Of a stretch of DNA of 64,000 bases, positions 7,216-15,095 are shown piece by piece. Position 1 is the first letter of the stretch; each line of letters starts with the position of its first letter. Made by a program: the position numbers and the translations under genes. The stretch spans positions 248,001-312,000 of the forward strand of contig NZ_FPIP01000002.1 in the NCBI RefSeq assembly GCF_900119075.1, read 5' to 3'. The notes beneath the pieces are model-generated. The model did not search any database. It saw only the letters and a program-made list of their open reading frames with translations, and was not told where the DNA came from. This stretch comes from Ruminococcus flavefaciens (GTDB lineage Bacteria; Bacillota; Clostridia; Oscillospirales; Ruminococcaceae).

Positions 7216-8706
7216 ATGAGTACTAAACAAACAGATATCAGACATGACTATCTATATGGAATTGTTAATGCTGTTTTTGACATCAAAGTCAACAGCACAA
7301 GGAGAATTGATGATAAGAAGGTTATTGTAATCCGTGGACGTGGAAAAGAAATTGGTAAATGTACATTTACGGAACTTTATCAAAAATATTTTAACGATTT
7401 ATTTGAATACACGTTTACATATGATCAATGTGAATTCGAATACCATGGAATTCAAAAGGCAAATCAGAAGTTTGATAGAAGAATTGCAATAAATAATGCT
7501 ATTGAGTATTTTAGAAAGAAAAGCATAATGCTTAATTATGTTTTTCATAGCAGTGCTGAACAAAAGCTTTTTTCCAAGCTAATATATAGATATCTAAAAC
7601 AACTGCTGGATGTTCTTTTTGATGAATACGATATGAAGAAAAAAGAATTTGAAAAAACTATTAATCAAAATTTCAAAGATGCATTAAACAAAATCCGTGA
7701 TGAAGTTGATACCAAAGATATCTATGAGCTAATATATAGAGACGCAAAATTATCAGATGCAGAGTTGCTTTCGTATGATGGCGCCGACAGTGTCATGCTG
7801 ATTGATAATGGGTATGAATACATATTGTATTACTCTTCAGAAAGTATAGCTACATCTTTGAAACTGAGACCGGTTGACAAAGAATTTGTTTACTCTCGTT
7901 CCGATATATCTTATAATGTATATAGTATTGATTCAAAGAATTCAAAACCGATAATATATACTCCAAACATCGAGTATTACCCAATTAATATCCTTGATTT
8001 TCAACGTAAAGAAATGTTCGTTCCAAGATTCTGTTGTGTTGAATTCAAATATAACGAAACAATCGACCCCCTCGAAGACGACGAAAAGAAATATGAAAAA
8101 GAGTATATTTACTATAAACTCTCTATGCAGGTGTCTGAATACGTAAAGAAAGAATATATACGCACAGAAAAGCAAGAGACAAATCGATTGAAACATATTG
8201 AAGAAATCCTTGGAAGACTGCTCCAGATAAACTATAGAAAACTGTTTAACGATGATAGGTATCTTAAAAGCTATTTCAAATTAGGTCTAAAAAGATTCCG
8301 TAAATTTCTTGACATTTCAAATCTCGGAAAAGATAATGAACTAATACTATTCCGATATCTTGTATCTTTATGGGTAGATGAGTTTAGCCATGTATTGTAT
8401 TGCGCGTCGAGTAATCAAGAATATAAGAATAGTATAGATGAAAAGACGTTTTCCAAACATTTGAATATGTTAAGTGATTACGTTGAAAATAAGAATTTAG
8501 ATGAAGCAAATAAGCATTTCTTAGAATTCTATAAATGTAATAAGATGACAATTGATTCGTTCAAGAAAAAAGTTGAGATATTGAATGTGAATTATTTCAA
8601 TTCTTCAATTGAAGAAAACATTGGTAAAGGACTTAGTCCATATTCACATTTGAAAGAAGCAATAAGTGAATATAATGGTTTCCTATCATCAAAAGAAGAT
8701 GATTAA
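7216..8706 (+). CDS. Unknown 496-aa protein next to the mobile element
   Basis: I recognise no family. The product is a soluble, charged, Lys/Tyr/Glu-rich protein with no membrane segment, no P-loop and no nuclease or zinc motif that I can see. Secondary structure looks largely helical: residues about 80-170 and 300-480 hold long heptad-like stretches such as YRYLKQLLDVLFDEYDMKKKEFEKT, with a beta-rich part in the middle. It is markedly more AT-rich than the flanking mobile genes. It stands alone, divergent from xis, with its own promoter and no obvious terminator. Its position as lone cargo beside an integrase would suit a defence or anti-phage function, but nothing in the sequence proves it. 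Confidence 0.6.
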   Translation: MSTKQTDIRHDYLYGIVNAVFDIKVNSTRRIDDKKVIVIRGRGKEIGKCTFTELYQKYFNDLFEYTFTYDQCEFEYHGIQKANQKFDRRIAINNAIEYFRKKSIMLNYVFHSSAEQKLFSKLIYRYLKQLLDVLFDEYDMKKKEFEKTINQNFKDALNKIRDEVDTKDIYELIYRDAKLSDAELLSYDGADSVMLIDNGYEYILYYSSESIATSLKLRPVDKEFVYSRSDISYNVYSIDSKNSKPIIYTPNIEYYPINILDFQRKEMFVPRFCCVEFKYNETIDPLEDDEKKYEKEYIYYKLSMQVSEYVKKEYIRTEKQETNRLKHIEEILGRLLQINYRKLFNDDRYLKSYFKLGLKRFRKFLDISNLGKDNELILFRYLVSLWVDEFSHVLYCASSNQEYKNSIDEKTFSKHLNMLSDYVENKNLDEANKHFLEFYKCNKMTIDSFKKKVEILNVNYFNSSIEENIGKGLSPYSHLKEAISEYNGFLSSKEDD

Positions 8707-8825
8707 TTGTAATTAAGGTGTCCACGATCTTCCGCTATCTAAAGAAAAATGCTTTTTAGCGAGTGATCTTTATCGTTCGATTCTGACAAAGAGAGCATAC
8801 AAAACGGTACAAAGTGACTTGATAC

Positions 8826-8903
8826 ACCTCTGAAATGGCTGTATTCTGCGGCGTGTCCAAGTGTCCACAAAAAGCTTTCTATATAAAGAAAAACAGATCG
8901 TAC
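8826..8903. repeat. Imperfect direct repeat A (GTGTCCAAGTGTCC)
   Basis: This stretch resembles 9641-9718 over its whole length. The shared core runs from ATTCTG through GTGTCCAAGTGTCC to CAAAAAG and on to AAAAACAG. The two copies bracket the 9026-9577 gene. Nearness to integrase 2 suggests attachment or arm sites. Confidence 0.55.
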
Positions 8904-8963
8904 GTGAAGTTGGAGCATTTGCGAATAAAATGATTAGATAGACTAAGCGAGTACTTCTTCTGT

Positions 8964-8992
8964 TTGACTTTTTCATCCTGTTGTGCTATAAT
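8964..8992 (+). promoter_or_regulatory. Promoter of the 9026 gene
   Basis: TTGACT (8964-8969), 17 bp, TATAAT (8987-8992). The transcript would begin near 8999, which excludes the in-frame ATG at 8981 as a start codon. Confidence 0.7.
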
Positions 8993-9025
8993 TCCGGTAT
9001 AAATGAAGCACGGGAGGTGCTGAAA

Positions 9026-9577
9026 TTGAGCTTCGATTTTGATATCAGTGTACGTATCAAGGAAAAGCGAACTGGTGATATCATATCCGGTCCGAAAGTG
9101 ATCTCTGCGTCAGAAAATCCCTCTTTTTACAGTGGATTTGTAGAAGTCTGCTGGTGGAACAGCAGCATATTCATGGATCTTCCGCCGGCTATTTTCAGAA
9201 TATGCGGTAAATATATGGAAAAGCAGTATCCGCTTGAAGAAGGTATGGAAGGAAATCTCTATACCATTGTGCCGAGAATTGCTATGCGCGAAGTTTGTTC
9301 CTATATATATAGCAGATGCTATGTACTTGATTCAGAACTAACTGAGGAAAGAGACTGGAGTTGGCGTGACGCCTATGAAGTAACCAATATTGCTCGTGTA
9401 GAAAAACTGCGAGATCTTCTGTCATCACTTGATTATGTTGATCATCGTAATCAGGAGTGTGGAATTGCAGAGGATTATATCGGCAATCTCCAGAAAAAAG
9501 AAGAATTCAAAAGTAATCCGCAGGGGTATGAGTTTGAGTTTATGCTCGATTATCATTACTGCCGTCCTAGATCATAA
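9026..9577 (+). CDS. Unknown 183-aa protein with TTG start
   Basis: No family recognised. The start is TTG at 9026, because GGGAGG (9012-9017) lies eight bases upstream and the promoter overlaps the earlier in-frame ATG. The soluble product has a beta-rich first half (FDFDISVRIKEKRTGDII), a Trp-rich FVEVCWWNSSIFMD segment, and a helical second half. It contains about seven cysteines without a clear zinc pattern. It stands alone between two similar repeats and is closed by a terminator at 9607-9638, so the unit looks like a separately inserted cassette. Confidence 0.55.
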   Translation: MSFDFDISVRIKEKRTGDIISGPKVISASENPSFYSGFVEVCWWNSSIFMDLPPAIFRICGKYMEKQYPLEEGMEGNLYTIVPRIAMREVCSYIYSRCYVLDSELTEERDWSWRDAYEVTNIARVEKLRDLLSSLDYVDHRNQECGIAEDYIGNLQKKEEFKSNPQGYEFEFMLDYHYCRPRS

Positions 9578-9606
9578 TCATATTGCACGAAAACTTAATA
9601 AACACT

Positions 9607-9638
9607 AAGCACTTGTCTAAATAGATAGGTGCTTTTTT
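9607..9638 (+). terminator. Terminator of the 9026 gene
   Basis: AAGCAC (9607-9612) and GTGCTT (9629-9634) with inner TGTCTA/TAGATA pairing, followed by TTTT. Confidence 0.75.
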
Positions 9639-9640
9639 AC

Positions 9641-9718
9641 AGCTCCTAAATAGCTATATTCTGGGGAGTGTCCAAGTGTCCGCAAAAAGTCTCATATATA
9701 ATAGAAAAAAAACAGCTC
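9641..9718. repeat. Imperfect direct repeat B
   Basis: Second copy of the 8826-8903 repeat, with GTGTCCAAGTGTCC identical and the flanks about three quarters identical by eye. It lies just beyond the 3' end of integrase 2, the usual place of an attachment site. Confidence 0.55.
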
Positions 9719-9748
9719 GCCCGAGTATTGGGCGAACTGCAATTCATA

Positions 9749-10927
9749 TTATTTCAGGAACATTTCAAGATTAGAAATATGCTCTAACTGAAGCTGATCT
9801 GTGACATGAGCGTACAGATCGAGGCTTATCTGAATAGAACTATGACCGAGTAATCTGCTGAGTGTCTTTATATCCATACCGCTTTCAAGACTGCGAGTAG
9901 CAAATGTGTGCCTGATTCCGTGAAAGTTTATGATACGGATATTGTGCCTTTTAAGCATACACTTAAAAGTTTTCTGGAAATTCCTCGGATCAATGGGCTG
10001 TCCATTTTGGGATACAAATACAAGTCCGATATCTGGATATCCGTTCTCAGATAACCAGCGTTCCTGCTCCAGACGGTGAGCGTAAAGCTTCTGAGCAATC
10101 TCAGGCAGCAGAGGTATCGTCCTGACGGAATAGCTCGTCTTTGGAGTGCCGAATATAAGGAGCGTCTTTTGAGGACTATTCTTGTCTGGATTCCTGATAC
10201 GTGAGAGAGCCTGGGTAATTTTGATATAACTTGTTCCATTGAGATCAAAGTGAACATTTTTCCATGGAAGTCCAAGTAACTCTCCCATACGCAGACCGGT
10301 ATAGAGATCAAGTAATACCGCCATTCCTATCCGCTCATTCGGCAGATACTTTTGAAGCTCGGTCTGTTCTTCAACTGTGAAGTACTTGCGTTCGTGCTTG
10401 ACAAGTTTTGGAGGAGTTACGAAATCAGCGATATTGCGGTTAATATATTGCATTTTGTACGCCTTGTCAAGAGACGTGTGGATCATCGTATGAAGATTAT
10501 GCATCGTTTTCGGACTGAGACCGCCTTTGCCTATAAGCTTACCGTTCCTGAACTTTTCCTGATAAAAACGCTGTACTATCATAGGATTCAGATCGCATAG
10601 TTTAATGTTGCCTATTGTAGGCTTTATATGTTTTTCTATGTATGTTTCGTAGTTGATCACAGTTGTCTGTTTTAATACGCCGCGGCAATACATATCAAGC
10701 CAGATATTCATCCATTCATAAAGCGTGATTTTGGAGGGCTCAGTGTAGTTTCCGTACTTTACTTCGTTCAACAATTTATTGACTTTTTCAGTGACCTCAT
10801 GTTTTGTTTTGCCGGATACGTATTTACGTTTCGGAACACCATTTTCGCAATAAAGTGTAACAGCTCCACGCCAAAGCCCATTTTTATCTTTATAAATACT
10901 CCCTTCATTGTTTGCTTTTTTATTCAT
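9749..10927 (-). CDS. Tyrosine recombinase (integrase 2)
   Basis: A 392-aa integrase. The N-terminal AP2-like arm-binding domain (NNEGSIYKDKNGLWRGAVTLY) is followed by a core-binding domain and a catalytic domain with TGLRMGELLGLPW, HGIRHTFATRSLESG near residue 335, LLGHSSIQISLDLYAHV with the catalytic Tyr, and a short tail. The ATG at 10927 is preferred over 10933 because GGGAG then has nine-base spacing. Its start overlaps the stop of the glutamine amidotransferase gene by four bases (ATGA), so the integrase is the last gene of the amidoligase operon, an unusual coupling that ties the metabolic genes to this mobile element. Confidence 0.9.
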   Translation of the reverse strand: MNKKANNEGSIYKDKNGLWRGAVTLYCENGVPKRKYVSGKTKHEVTEKVNKLLNEVKYGNYTEPSKITLYEWMNIWLDMYCRGVLKQTTVINYETYIEKHIKPTIGNIKLCDLNPMIVQRFYQEKFRNGKLIGKGGLSPKTMHNLHTMIHTSLDKAYKMQYINRNIADFVTPPKLVKHERKYFTVEEQTELQKYLPNERIGMAVLLDLYTGLRMGELLGLPWKNVHFDLNGTSYIKITQALSRIRNPDKNSPQKTLLIFGTPKTSYSVRTIPLLPEIAQKLYAHRLEQERWLSENGYPDIGLVFVSQNGQPIDPRNFQKTFKCMLKRHNIRIINFHGIRHTFATRSLESGMDIKTLSRLLGHSSIQISLDLYAHVTDQLQLEHISNLEMFLK

Positions 10928-11904
10928 AGGCATACGCTCCCGTAACAGTCTTCATATATACCTTCGCCGCACATATACTTTACATCTCGAAGTGCTTCGC
11001 GGAGCAGGCTTTGGTCTGTGAGCATATCCTCGATTTCATCGCAGGTATAGCCGTACTCCAGAAGCAGTTCTACATCAGCTGAATCAACACCATAACAGCC
11101 ACAATATGCGAGAAGAATTTCCTCATGCATATTGTAATAAGGAGAATCATCGAGATCGTACCAGCTCATGTACTTGGAACGGTATATTCTTGGTTCGAAG
11201 TGAGAACGTGTGATTTTTCCGTTCTTATCAATGCGTAGAATATCTCCCTCTTCTGTGTCAATACGCTTGCTCTCGAACTTGTGCAAACCCAATTGTTTCA
11301 AAGCTTTCCTCATAATAGTTTCCGTTGAAGCGTATACGTAAAGACCTATTGTCTCGAAATGGAGCAGGTACATTGGATTGCTTCCCTTGACGATATATAG
11401 ACTATTATACTGATCAAGCACCGTAAATGTGAAATTACCCTCAACAGTTTCTGACATATACTTCAGACTGTCGAAGTCGAGCTTTCCTTGCTTTTCTATC
11501 AACTGTACGCCGATATAGCTGTCCGTGTCTATATATGTATTCGGTATTAATCCATCTTTGCGGAGATCTCTGTCGTTCCAGAGTACGCCGTTATGTGCGA
11601 AGGCGAACTCTATATCAGCGTGACCAGCAAAAGGATGATTATTGTAGTTCTGCTTCTTATCACCCTGGGTAGCTAACCTTGTATGTCCCATGATTGCATT
11701 TGTGTCATTAGGCGCGTTGAAATGGATCTTATGAGCAGGCTTGGGCCTTTTGAATATAGTGACTTTCCCATCATGAACATAGCTGATACCTGCTGCATCT
11801 GTACCTCGTTCTTCTGCAGCATTAGCCAGTGCCTGTGTTAATTTCTTCAACACCTTATATGGCACTATACCTTTATAATCTAACCAACCGAACAATGCAC
11901 ACAT
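10924..11904 (-). CDS. Class II glutamine amidotransferase-like protein
   Basis: A 326-aa protein with an N-terminal GATase2 domain. Met is followed by Cys2, the N-terminal nucleophile after Met removal, then ERGTDAAGISY, GHTRLATQGD, NNHPF and FAHNGVLWNDRDL, all standard for glutaminase domains of the GlmS/PurF type. It should release ammonia from glutamine. The last 100 residues are family-specific and end in a Cys/Tyr-rich tail (CGEGIYEDCYGSVCL). It lies two bases after a 47-aa gene and in one operon with an amidoligase, which would use the ammonia or the activated carboxylate. AAGGAGGA precedes the start. Similar amidoligase-GATase pairings are known from comparative genomics, but their substrates are not. 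Confidence 0.85.
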   Translation of the reverse strand: MCALFGWLDYKGIVPYKVLKKLTQALANAAEERGTDAAGISYVHDGKVTIFKRPKPAHKIHFNAPNDTNAIMGHTRLATQGDKKQNYNNHPFAGHADIEFAFAHNGVLWNDRDLRKDGLIPNTYIDTDSYIGVQLIEKQGKLDFDSLKYMSETVEGNFTFTVLDQYNSLYIVKGSNPMYLLHFETIGLYVYASTETIMRKALKQLGLHKFESKRIDTEEGDILRIDKNGKITRSHFEPRIYRSKYMSWYDLDDSPYYNMHEEILLAYCGCYGVDSADVELLLEYGYTCDEIEDMLTDQSLLREALRDVKYMCGEGIYEDCYGSVCL

Positions 11905-11906
11905 AA

Positions 11907-12050
11907 TTATTCATCCTCCTTATCCTCGTCGAATCCAATAACCCCACCTGCAAGCAGGATTGTTGCAATCGTTCCAACCGTCTTAAGAACATCTTTTATG
12001 TCCTGCTCCGTGTCAGGTTCAATACCAAATATATCTGCTAAAAGTCCCAT
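11907..12050 (-). CDS. 47-aa peptide between amidoligase and amidotransferase
   Basis: The peptide starts MGLLADIFGIEPDTEQ, then has a hydrophobic helix (VGTIATILLAGGVIGF) and ends in an acidic tail DEDKEDE. GAGGAGG lies at good distance before the ATG; the ATG overlaps the amidoligase stop by one base (TAATG), and its stop is two bases before the GATase start, so it is translated as part of the operon. The acidic C terminus offers several side-chain and terminal carboxylates, the kind of group an amidoligase modifies, and the Gly-Gly before it could serve as a processing site. It may thus be the substrate or a membrane-tethering partner; this is inference. Confidence 0.7.
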   Translation of the reverse strand: MGLLADIFGIEPDTEQDIKDVLKTVGTIATILLAGGVIGFDEDKEDE

Positions 12051-13159
12051 TATAAGTCCTCCTCAGTGTTGATATTCTCGTTGATATACAATCTACGTTC
12101 CTTCAGGTACTGAATCAGCTCAGGTTCAGTTATTGTATCTACGAACTCAGACCATGACATCTTCGACATCCCCTCGTCAGTGAGACTAATAGCAAGATCA
12201 CATATAGCATCAACCAGCTCCAACGCTGCGATAAAAGTGTTATACTTGAGCGTTCCTCTGAACAGGCGGAACTCTATCGTTGCCCAGTTCATCAGATTGA
12301 CTGCTGCATATCTGCCGTTGTTACCTTTCTTAGCCTTGTCCAGTATCTCACGTCCGGTCTTCTCAAAGCCATAACGAGCTGCCCACCGGTTCATTGCATA
12401 CTCTGAACGACGAGAGAATTTCAGCATCTCGTTCCAATGATGCTCCACAAAGTAGAGGATCCTGCCAATAACATCGTCCTGAGTATCTCTGTCTTCACCA
12501 AAACAGTTTCTATTGACATGAATGTGTAAACCGCAGGTGCTTGTCTGATGACTTCTGTATCCTAGGTATATAGCCTTTTTCATGATATCATCCCAGCAGT
12601 AGTTCTTATGATATTCAAGACTCATTGGATGCGTAACGATCTCCATGCCGTCATCAAGAGAACCATCCCCCTTAATGTAGATATGTTCTTCATCCTTATT
12701 AGCTATAGCAAGTATCTCGTCCGCGTTATCACTGTCTTTACCTGCTCCGTCGATCTCCAGTTCTACGCCGAAGTAGCGCTGGCTGTCACCGTAAAATATG
12801 GGTTCAGGTTTGTAGCCATAGTCATGGATAGAGCGGCTTTTGTCAACTTCATCGTGGTAGCAGTCACTGCAATAATCGTAACCGTCGAGGTGGTATGAAT
12901 CGTCCTCGTGGAGCAGAGTGTCACAGCATGAACAGCGGGTATAGTGATTGTGATAGCAGTGGCTGCAGAGAGTGGTATAATCATCGCCATAGCTTTCGCT
13001 GGTCCAAATTATAGCACCGCAGCGATCACATGTCGTGGTATGCTGTTCAACACAGTCTATACATACTATATCGCCGTCGACAGTTTCATAGTCTTCGTCT
13101 TCACTTATGATTGCTCCACAGTGGGAGCAATATAGCACATTTTCTTTGTTTTCTTCCAT
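12050..13159 (-). CDS. Amidoligase-family protein with N-terminal zinc ribbons
   Basis: A 369-aa protein. Residues about 8-100 hold repeated CxxC pairs (CSHCGAII, CIDCVEQH, CDRCGAII, CSHCYHNH, CSCCDTLLH, CSDCYHDE), that is several LIM-like zinc-binding knuckles. Residues about 125-360 match the amidoligase_2 family (glutamine-synthetase-like COOH-NH2 ligase fold): RYFGVELEID, GDGSLDDGMEIVTHPMS, TCGLHIHVNRN and TIEFRLFRGTLKYNTF provide metal- and ATP-binding residues. The family is predicted to form amide bonds between carboxylates and amines. GGAGG precedes the ATG. Downstream lie a 47-aa peptide, a glutamine amidotransferase and integrase 2 in one coupled operon. Confidence 0.88.
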   Translation of the reverse strand: MEENKENVLYCSHCGAIISEDEDYETVDGDIVCIDCVEQHTTTCDRCGAIIWTSESYGDDYTTLCSHCYHNHYTRCSCCDTLLHEDDSYHLDGYDYCSDCYHDEVDKSRSIHDYGYKPEPIFYGDSQRYFGVELEIDGAGKDSDNADEILAIANKDEEHIYIKGDGSLDDGMEIVTHPMSLEYHKNYCWDDIMKKAIYLGYRSHQTSTCGLHIHVNRNCFGEDRDTQDDVIGRILYFVEHHWNEMLKFSRRSEYAMNRWAARYGFEKTGREILDKAKKGNNGRYAAVNLMNWATIEFRLFRGTLKYNTFIAALELVDAICDLAISLTDEGMSKMSWSEFVDTITEPELIQYLKERRLYINENINTEEDL

Positions 13160-13185
13160 TGATAAAACCTCCGTAAATAGAATAA

Positions 13186-13205
13186 CCAGCCCCCTAAGGG
13201 GCTGG
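13186..13205 (-). terminator. Hairpin between DUF960 and amidoligase genes
   Basis: CCAGCCCC (13186-13193), loop CTAA, GGGGCTGG (13198-13205). On the minus strand it is followed by TTATTCTATTT, so it can end DUF960 transcription, perhaps only partly because the amidoligase RBS follows closely. Confidence 0.6.
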
Positions 13206-13214
13206 CATTAGTCT

Positions 13215-13499
13215 TTAATATTCACTTGCAAGCAGCATGGTACTGTGATCACCGTCATCAATGATATACAGCTTTTCAGTAATAGGTGCATCTGACGGTA
13301 TAATATACACCTTACGATATTCAGGCTCCTCTGAGCTGTGTGTTATAGATTGCATTGAACCTGACGGACTAAGCTCAAAGACTTGTAAATAGTCCTTCGG
13401 AGCAGGCATACGGTCAACACAGCCCCAAAGAAACAGCTGTAACTCCAACGGAATCGTGCTATCAACGCCACAGGTCAGGTATCGGTTGTTATCAAACAC
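13215..13499 (-). CDS. DUF960 protein
   Basis: A 94-aa protein of the DUF960 family, small proteins frequent on Firmicutes plasmids and conjugative elements, function unknown. Recognisable parts are FDNNRYLTCGVDSTIPLELQLFLWGCVD, DYLQVFELSP, ITHSSEEPEYRKVYI and the final LYIIDDGDHSTMLLASEY. The start is GTG at 13499, preceded by AAAGGAGG; the longer reading frame upstream has no RBS and would add a non-family hydrophobic leader. It probably heads the minus-strand operon containing the amidoligase. Confidence 0.8.
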   Translation of the reverse strand: MFDNNRYLTCGVDSTIPLELQLFLWGCVDRMPAPKDYLQVFELSPSGSMQSITHSSEEPEYRKVYIIPSDAPITEKLYIIDDGDHSTMLLASEY

Positions 13500-13833
13500 G
13501 GTATCAGTTCCTCCTTTCGCATTTTTGTTGGTGACAAAAGCTTCTGTCACTTTAACAATATACATATAGAAAAGAGAAATAATAGGAATTTGGCTTTGAA
13601 TAGGCAAAAAATGTAATAACAATTATTATTACATAATAATGATATACATATGAAAAATCAAAATAATCGGTATTTTCTCTTGACTTTGCTTTCTGTTTCT
13701 CATTATAATAAAAGAAAGACTGAAAAGAGCATATCTAACCTGCCTATACCGCCCATTACGGGCGGCTAAGCAGCATATATACATAGCAGCAGTGATGTTT
13801 GAATATCACTACTGTGAGGGAAAAGGAAGAAAA
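13500..13833. promoter_or_regulatory. Divergent control region
   Basis: AT-rich interval. On the plus strand TTGACT (13680-13685), 18 bp and TATAAT (13704-13709) form a promoter for the DUF1848 gene, followed by a leader hairpin CCGCCC (13749-13754) / GGGCGG (13760-13765). No gene is seen. Confidence 0.6.
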
Positions 13834-14760
13834 ATGATAATAAACACAGGTATGCGGACAGATATCCCCGCATTTTACTCAGAATGGTTCATGAACAGGA
13901 TACGCGAAGGCTACGTTCTTGTGCGTAACCCATACCGTCCAGATTGGATAACGCGATATGAACTTGATCCAGAGGTAGTTGACTGCCTTGCGTTCTGCAC
14001 CAAGAATCCTGCTCCGATGCTGAAGCACTTGAATGAGCTTAAACGCTTCCATCAGTACTGGTTCGTGACGATAACTCCCTACGGAAAGGACATTGAACCT
14101 AACGTTCCGTCTAAGGAGCAGGTAATGCAGGACTTTATAACGCTTTCTAGTTCTGTCGGCGTCAACTGTATTGGCTGGAGGTATGATCCTATATTCGTTG
14201 ACAGTACCTACACTATGGAACGACATATATCAGACTTCAAGAAAATGTGTAATACGCTTTCAGGATGCACACAAGTTTGTGTTATCAGCTTTATTGATCT
14301 GTATGAAAAGGTAAAACGGAACTTTCCACAGGCAAGAACGGTGACTCCACAGGAGCGTATCGCTATCGGAAAAGCGTTTGCTGAGATCGGACAGCTTTAC
14401 GGAATAACGATAAAAGCCTGTGCTGAGGGAAATGACCTCGAGCAGTATGGTGTAGACTGTAACGGCTGCATGACCAAAGAAACATTTGAGGCAGCTATAG
14501 GAAGTTACCTTGATATTCCAAAAAAGAAGTCGCAGCGTGCGGAGTGCAGCTGCGTTCTTGGTACAGATATTGGAGCTTATGATACCTGCGGTCATCTATG
14601 CAAGTACTGTTATGCCAACTATAACAGAGAAAACGTAAGACGCAATATTCAACTGCATGATCCTTCATCTTCGTTTCTGGTTGGAACACTTCGTGAAGGA
14701 GAAGTTATTCACCAGGCGGAGCAGGTCAGTTGGATAAACGGACAGTTGTCATTGTTCTGA
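13834..14760 (+). CDS. DUF1848 protein, predicted Fe-S/radical-SAM-like
   Basis: A 308-aa DUF1848 protein. The N terminus MIINTGMRTDIPAFYSEWFMNR and FCTKNPAPML are family hallmarks; the middle contains WFVTITPYGKDIEPNVP and RYDPIFVD; the C terminus has CSCVLGTDIGAYDTCGHLCKYCYANYN, a cysteine cluster with CxxxCxxC and YCYAN that resembles radical-SAM or spore-photoproduct-lyase-like Fe-S sites. The reaction is unknown. The ATG at 13834 is chosen because GGGAAAAGGAAG lies right before it; the upstream ATG at 13792 has no RBS. It is monocistronic, with a promoter at 13680-13709 and a terminator at 14771-14794. Confidence 0.85.
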   Translation: MIINTGMRTDIPAFYSEWFMNRIREGYVLVRNPYRPDWITRYELDPEVVDCLAFCTKNPAPMLKHLNELKRFHQYWFVTITPYGKDIEPNVPSKEQVMQDFITLSSSVGVNCIGWRYDPIFVDSTYTMERHISDFKKMCNTLSGCTQVCVISFIDLYEKVKRNFPQARTVTPQERIAIGKAFAEIGQLYGITIKACAEGNDLEQYGVDCNGCMTKETFEAAIGSYLDIPKKKSQRAECSCVLGTDIGAYDTCGHLCKYCYANYNRENVRRNIQLHDPSSSFLVGTLREGEVIHQAEQVSWINGQLSLF

Positions 14761-14770
14761 ATATGATTCT

Positions 14771-14800
14771 ATCCTCTCGATTGTTCGGGAGGATATTTTT
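14771..14800 (+). terminator. Terminator of DUF1848 gene
   Basis: ATCCTCTCGA (14771-14780), loop TTGT, TCGGGAGGAT (14785-14794; one G-T wobble), then ATTTTTTG. Confidence 0.8.
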
Positions 14801-15095
14801 TGTCTGAATTTGTACTATGTAGTAAGAATGTATGACAAATGTACTTTATACCTGTATTAGTATTATACTAGTATTATCTAGTATATTAATATCTAGTAAT
14901 AAACAAGTAATACTTGAAAGACACACGCGCGTATATAGATCAAATATCATGACAGATACAACATCATTCCAATAATCATATTCATGATACAGGTGATAGT
15001 GTAAATGTTCTGTTGAGTTGTTTGATTCGAATAATCCGGAACATACGATACAGGTGTCAACATTCTAAATTCAAATTAACAGGAGGTTATAACTC
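14801..15095. promoter_or_regulatory. Repeat-rich region upstream of the ribbon-helix-helix gene
   Basis: TAGTAT or TAGTAA begins at 14858, 14869, 14879 and 14894, followed by the dyad CAAGTA-A-TACTTG (14904-14916). GATACAGGTG occurs twice (14986-14995 and 15047-15056), 61 bp apart. Such spaced direct repeats are what ribbon-helix-helix proteins bind, either as operator or as part of oriT. No gene is seen. Confidence 0.45.

Larger units (their letters stand above)
8707..9025. other. Gene-free interval with repeat elements
   Basis: It holds a degenerate repeat copy (from about 8714, GGTGTCCAC...CTATCTAAAGAAAAA), the repeat at 8826-8903, and the promoter at 8964-8992. No coding stretch is convincing. 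Confidence 0.5.

Noticed and set aside
8981..9025. N-terminal extension of the 9026 gene from the ATG at 8981
   Set aside because: The promoter -10 box overlaps this ATG, and a good RBS supports the TTG at 9026.
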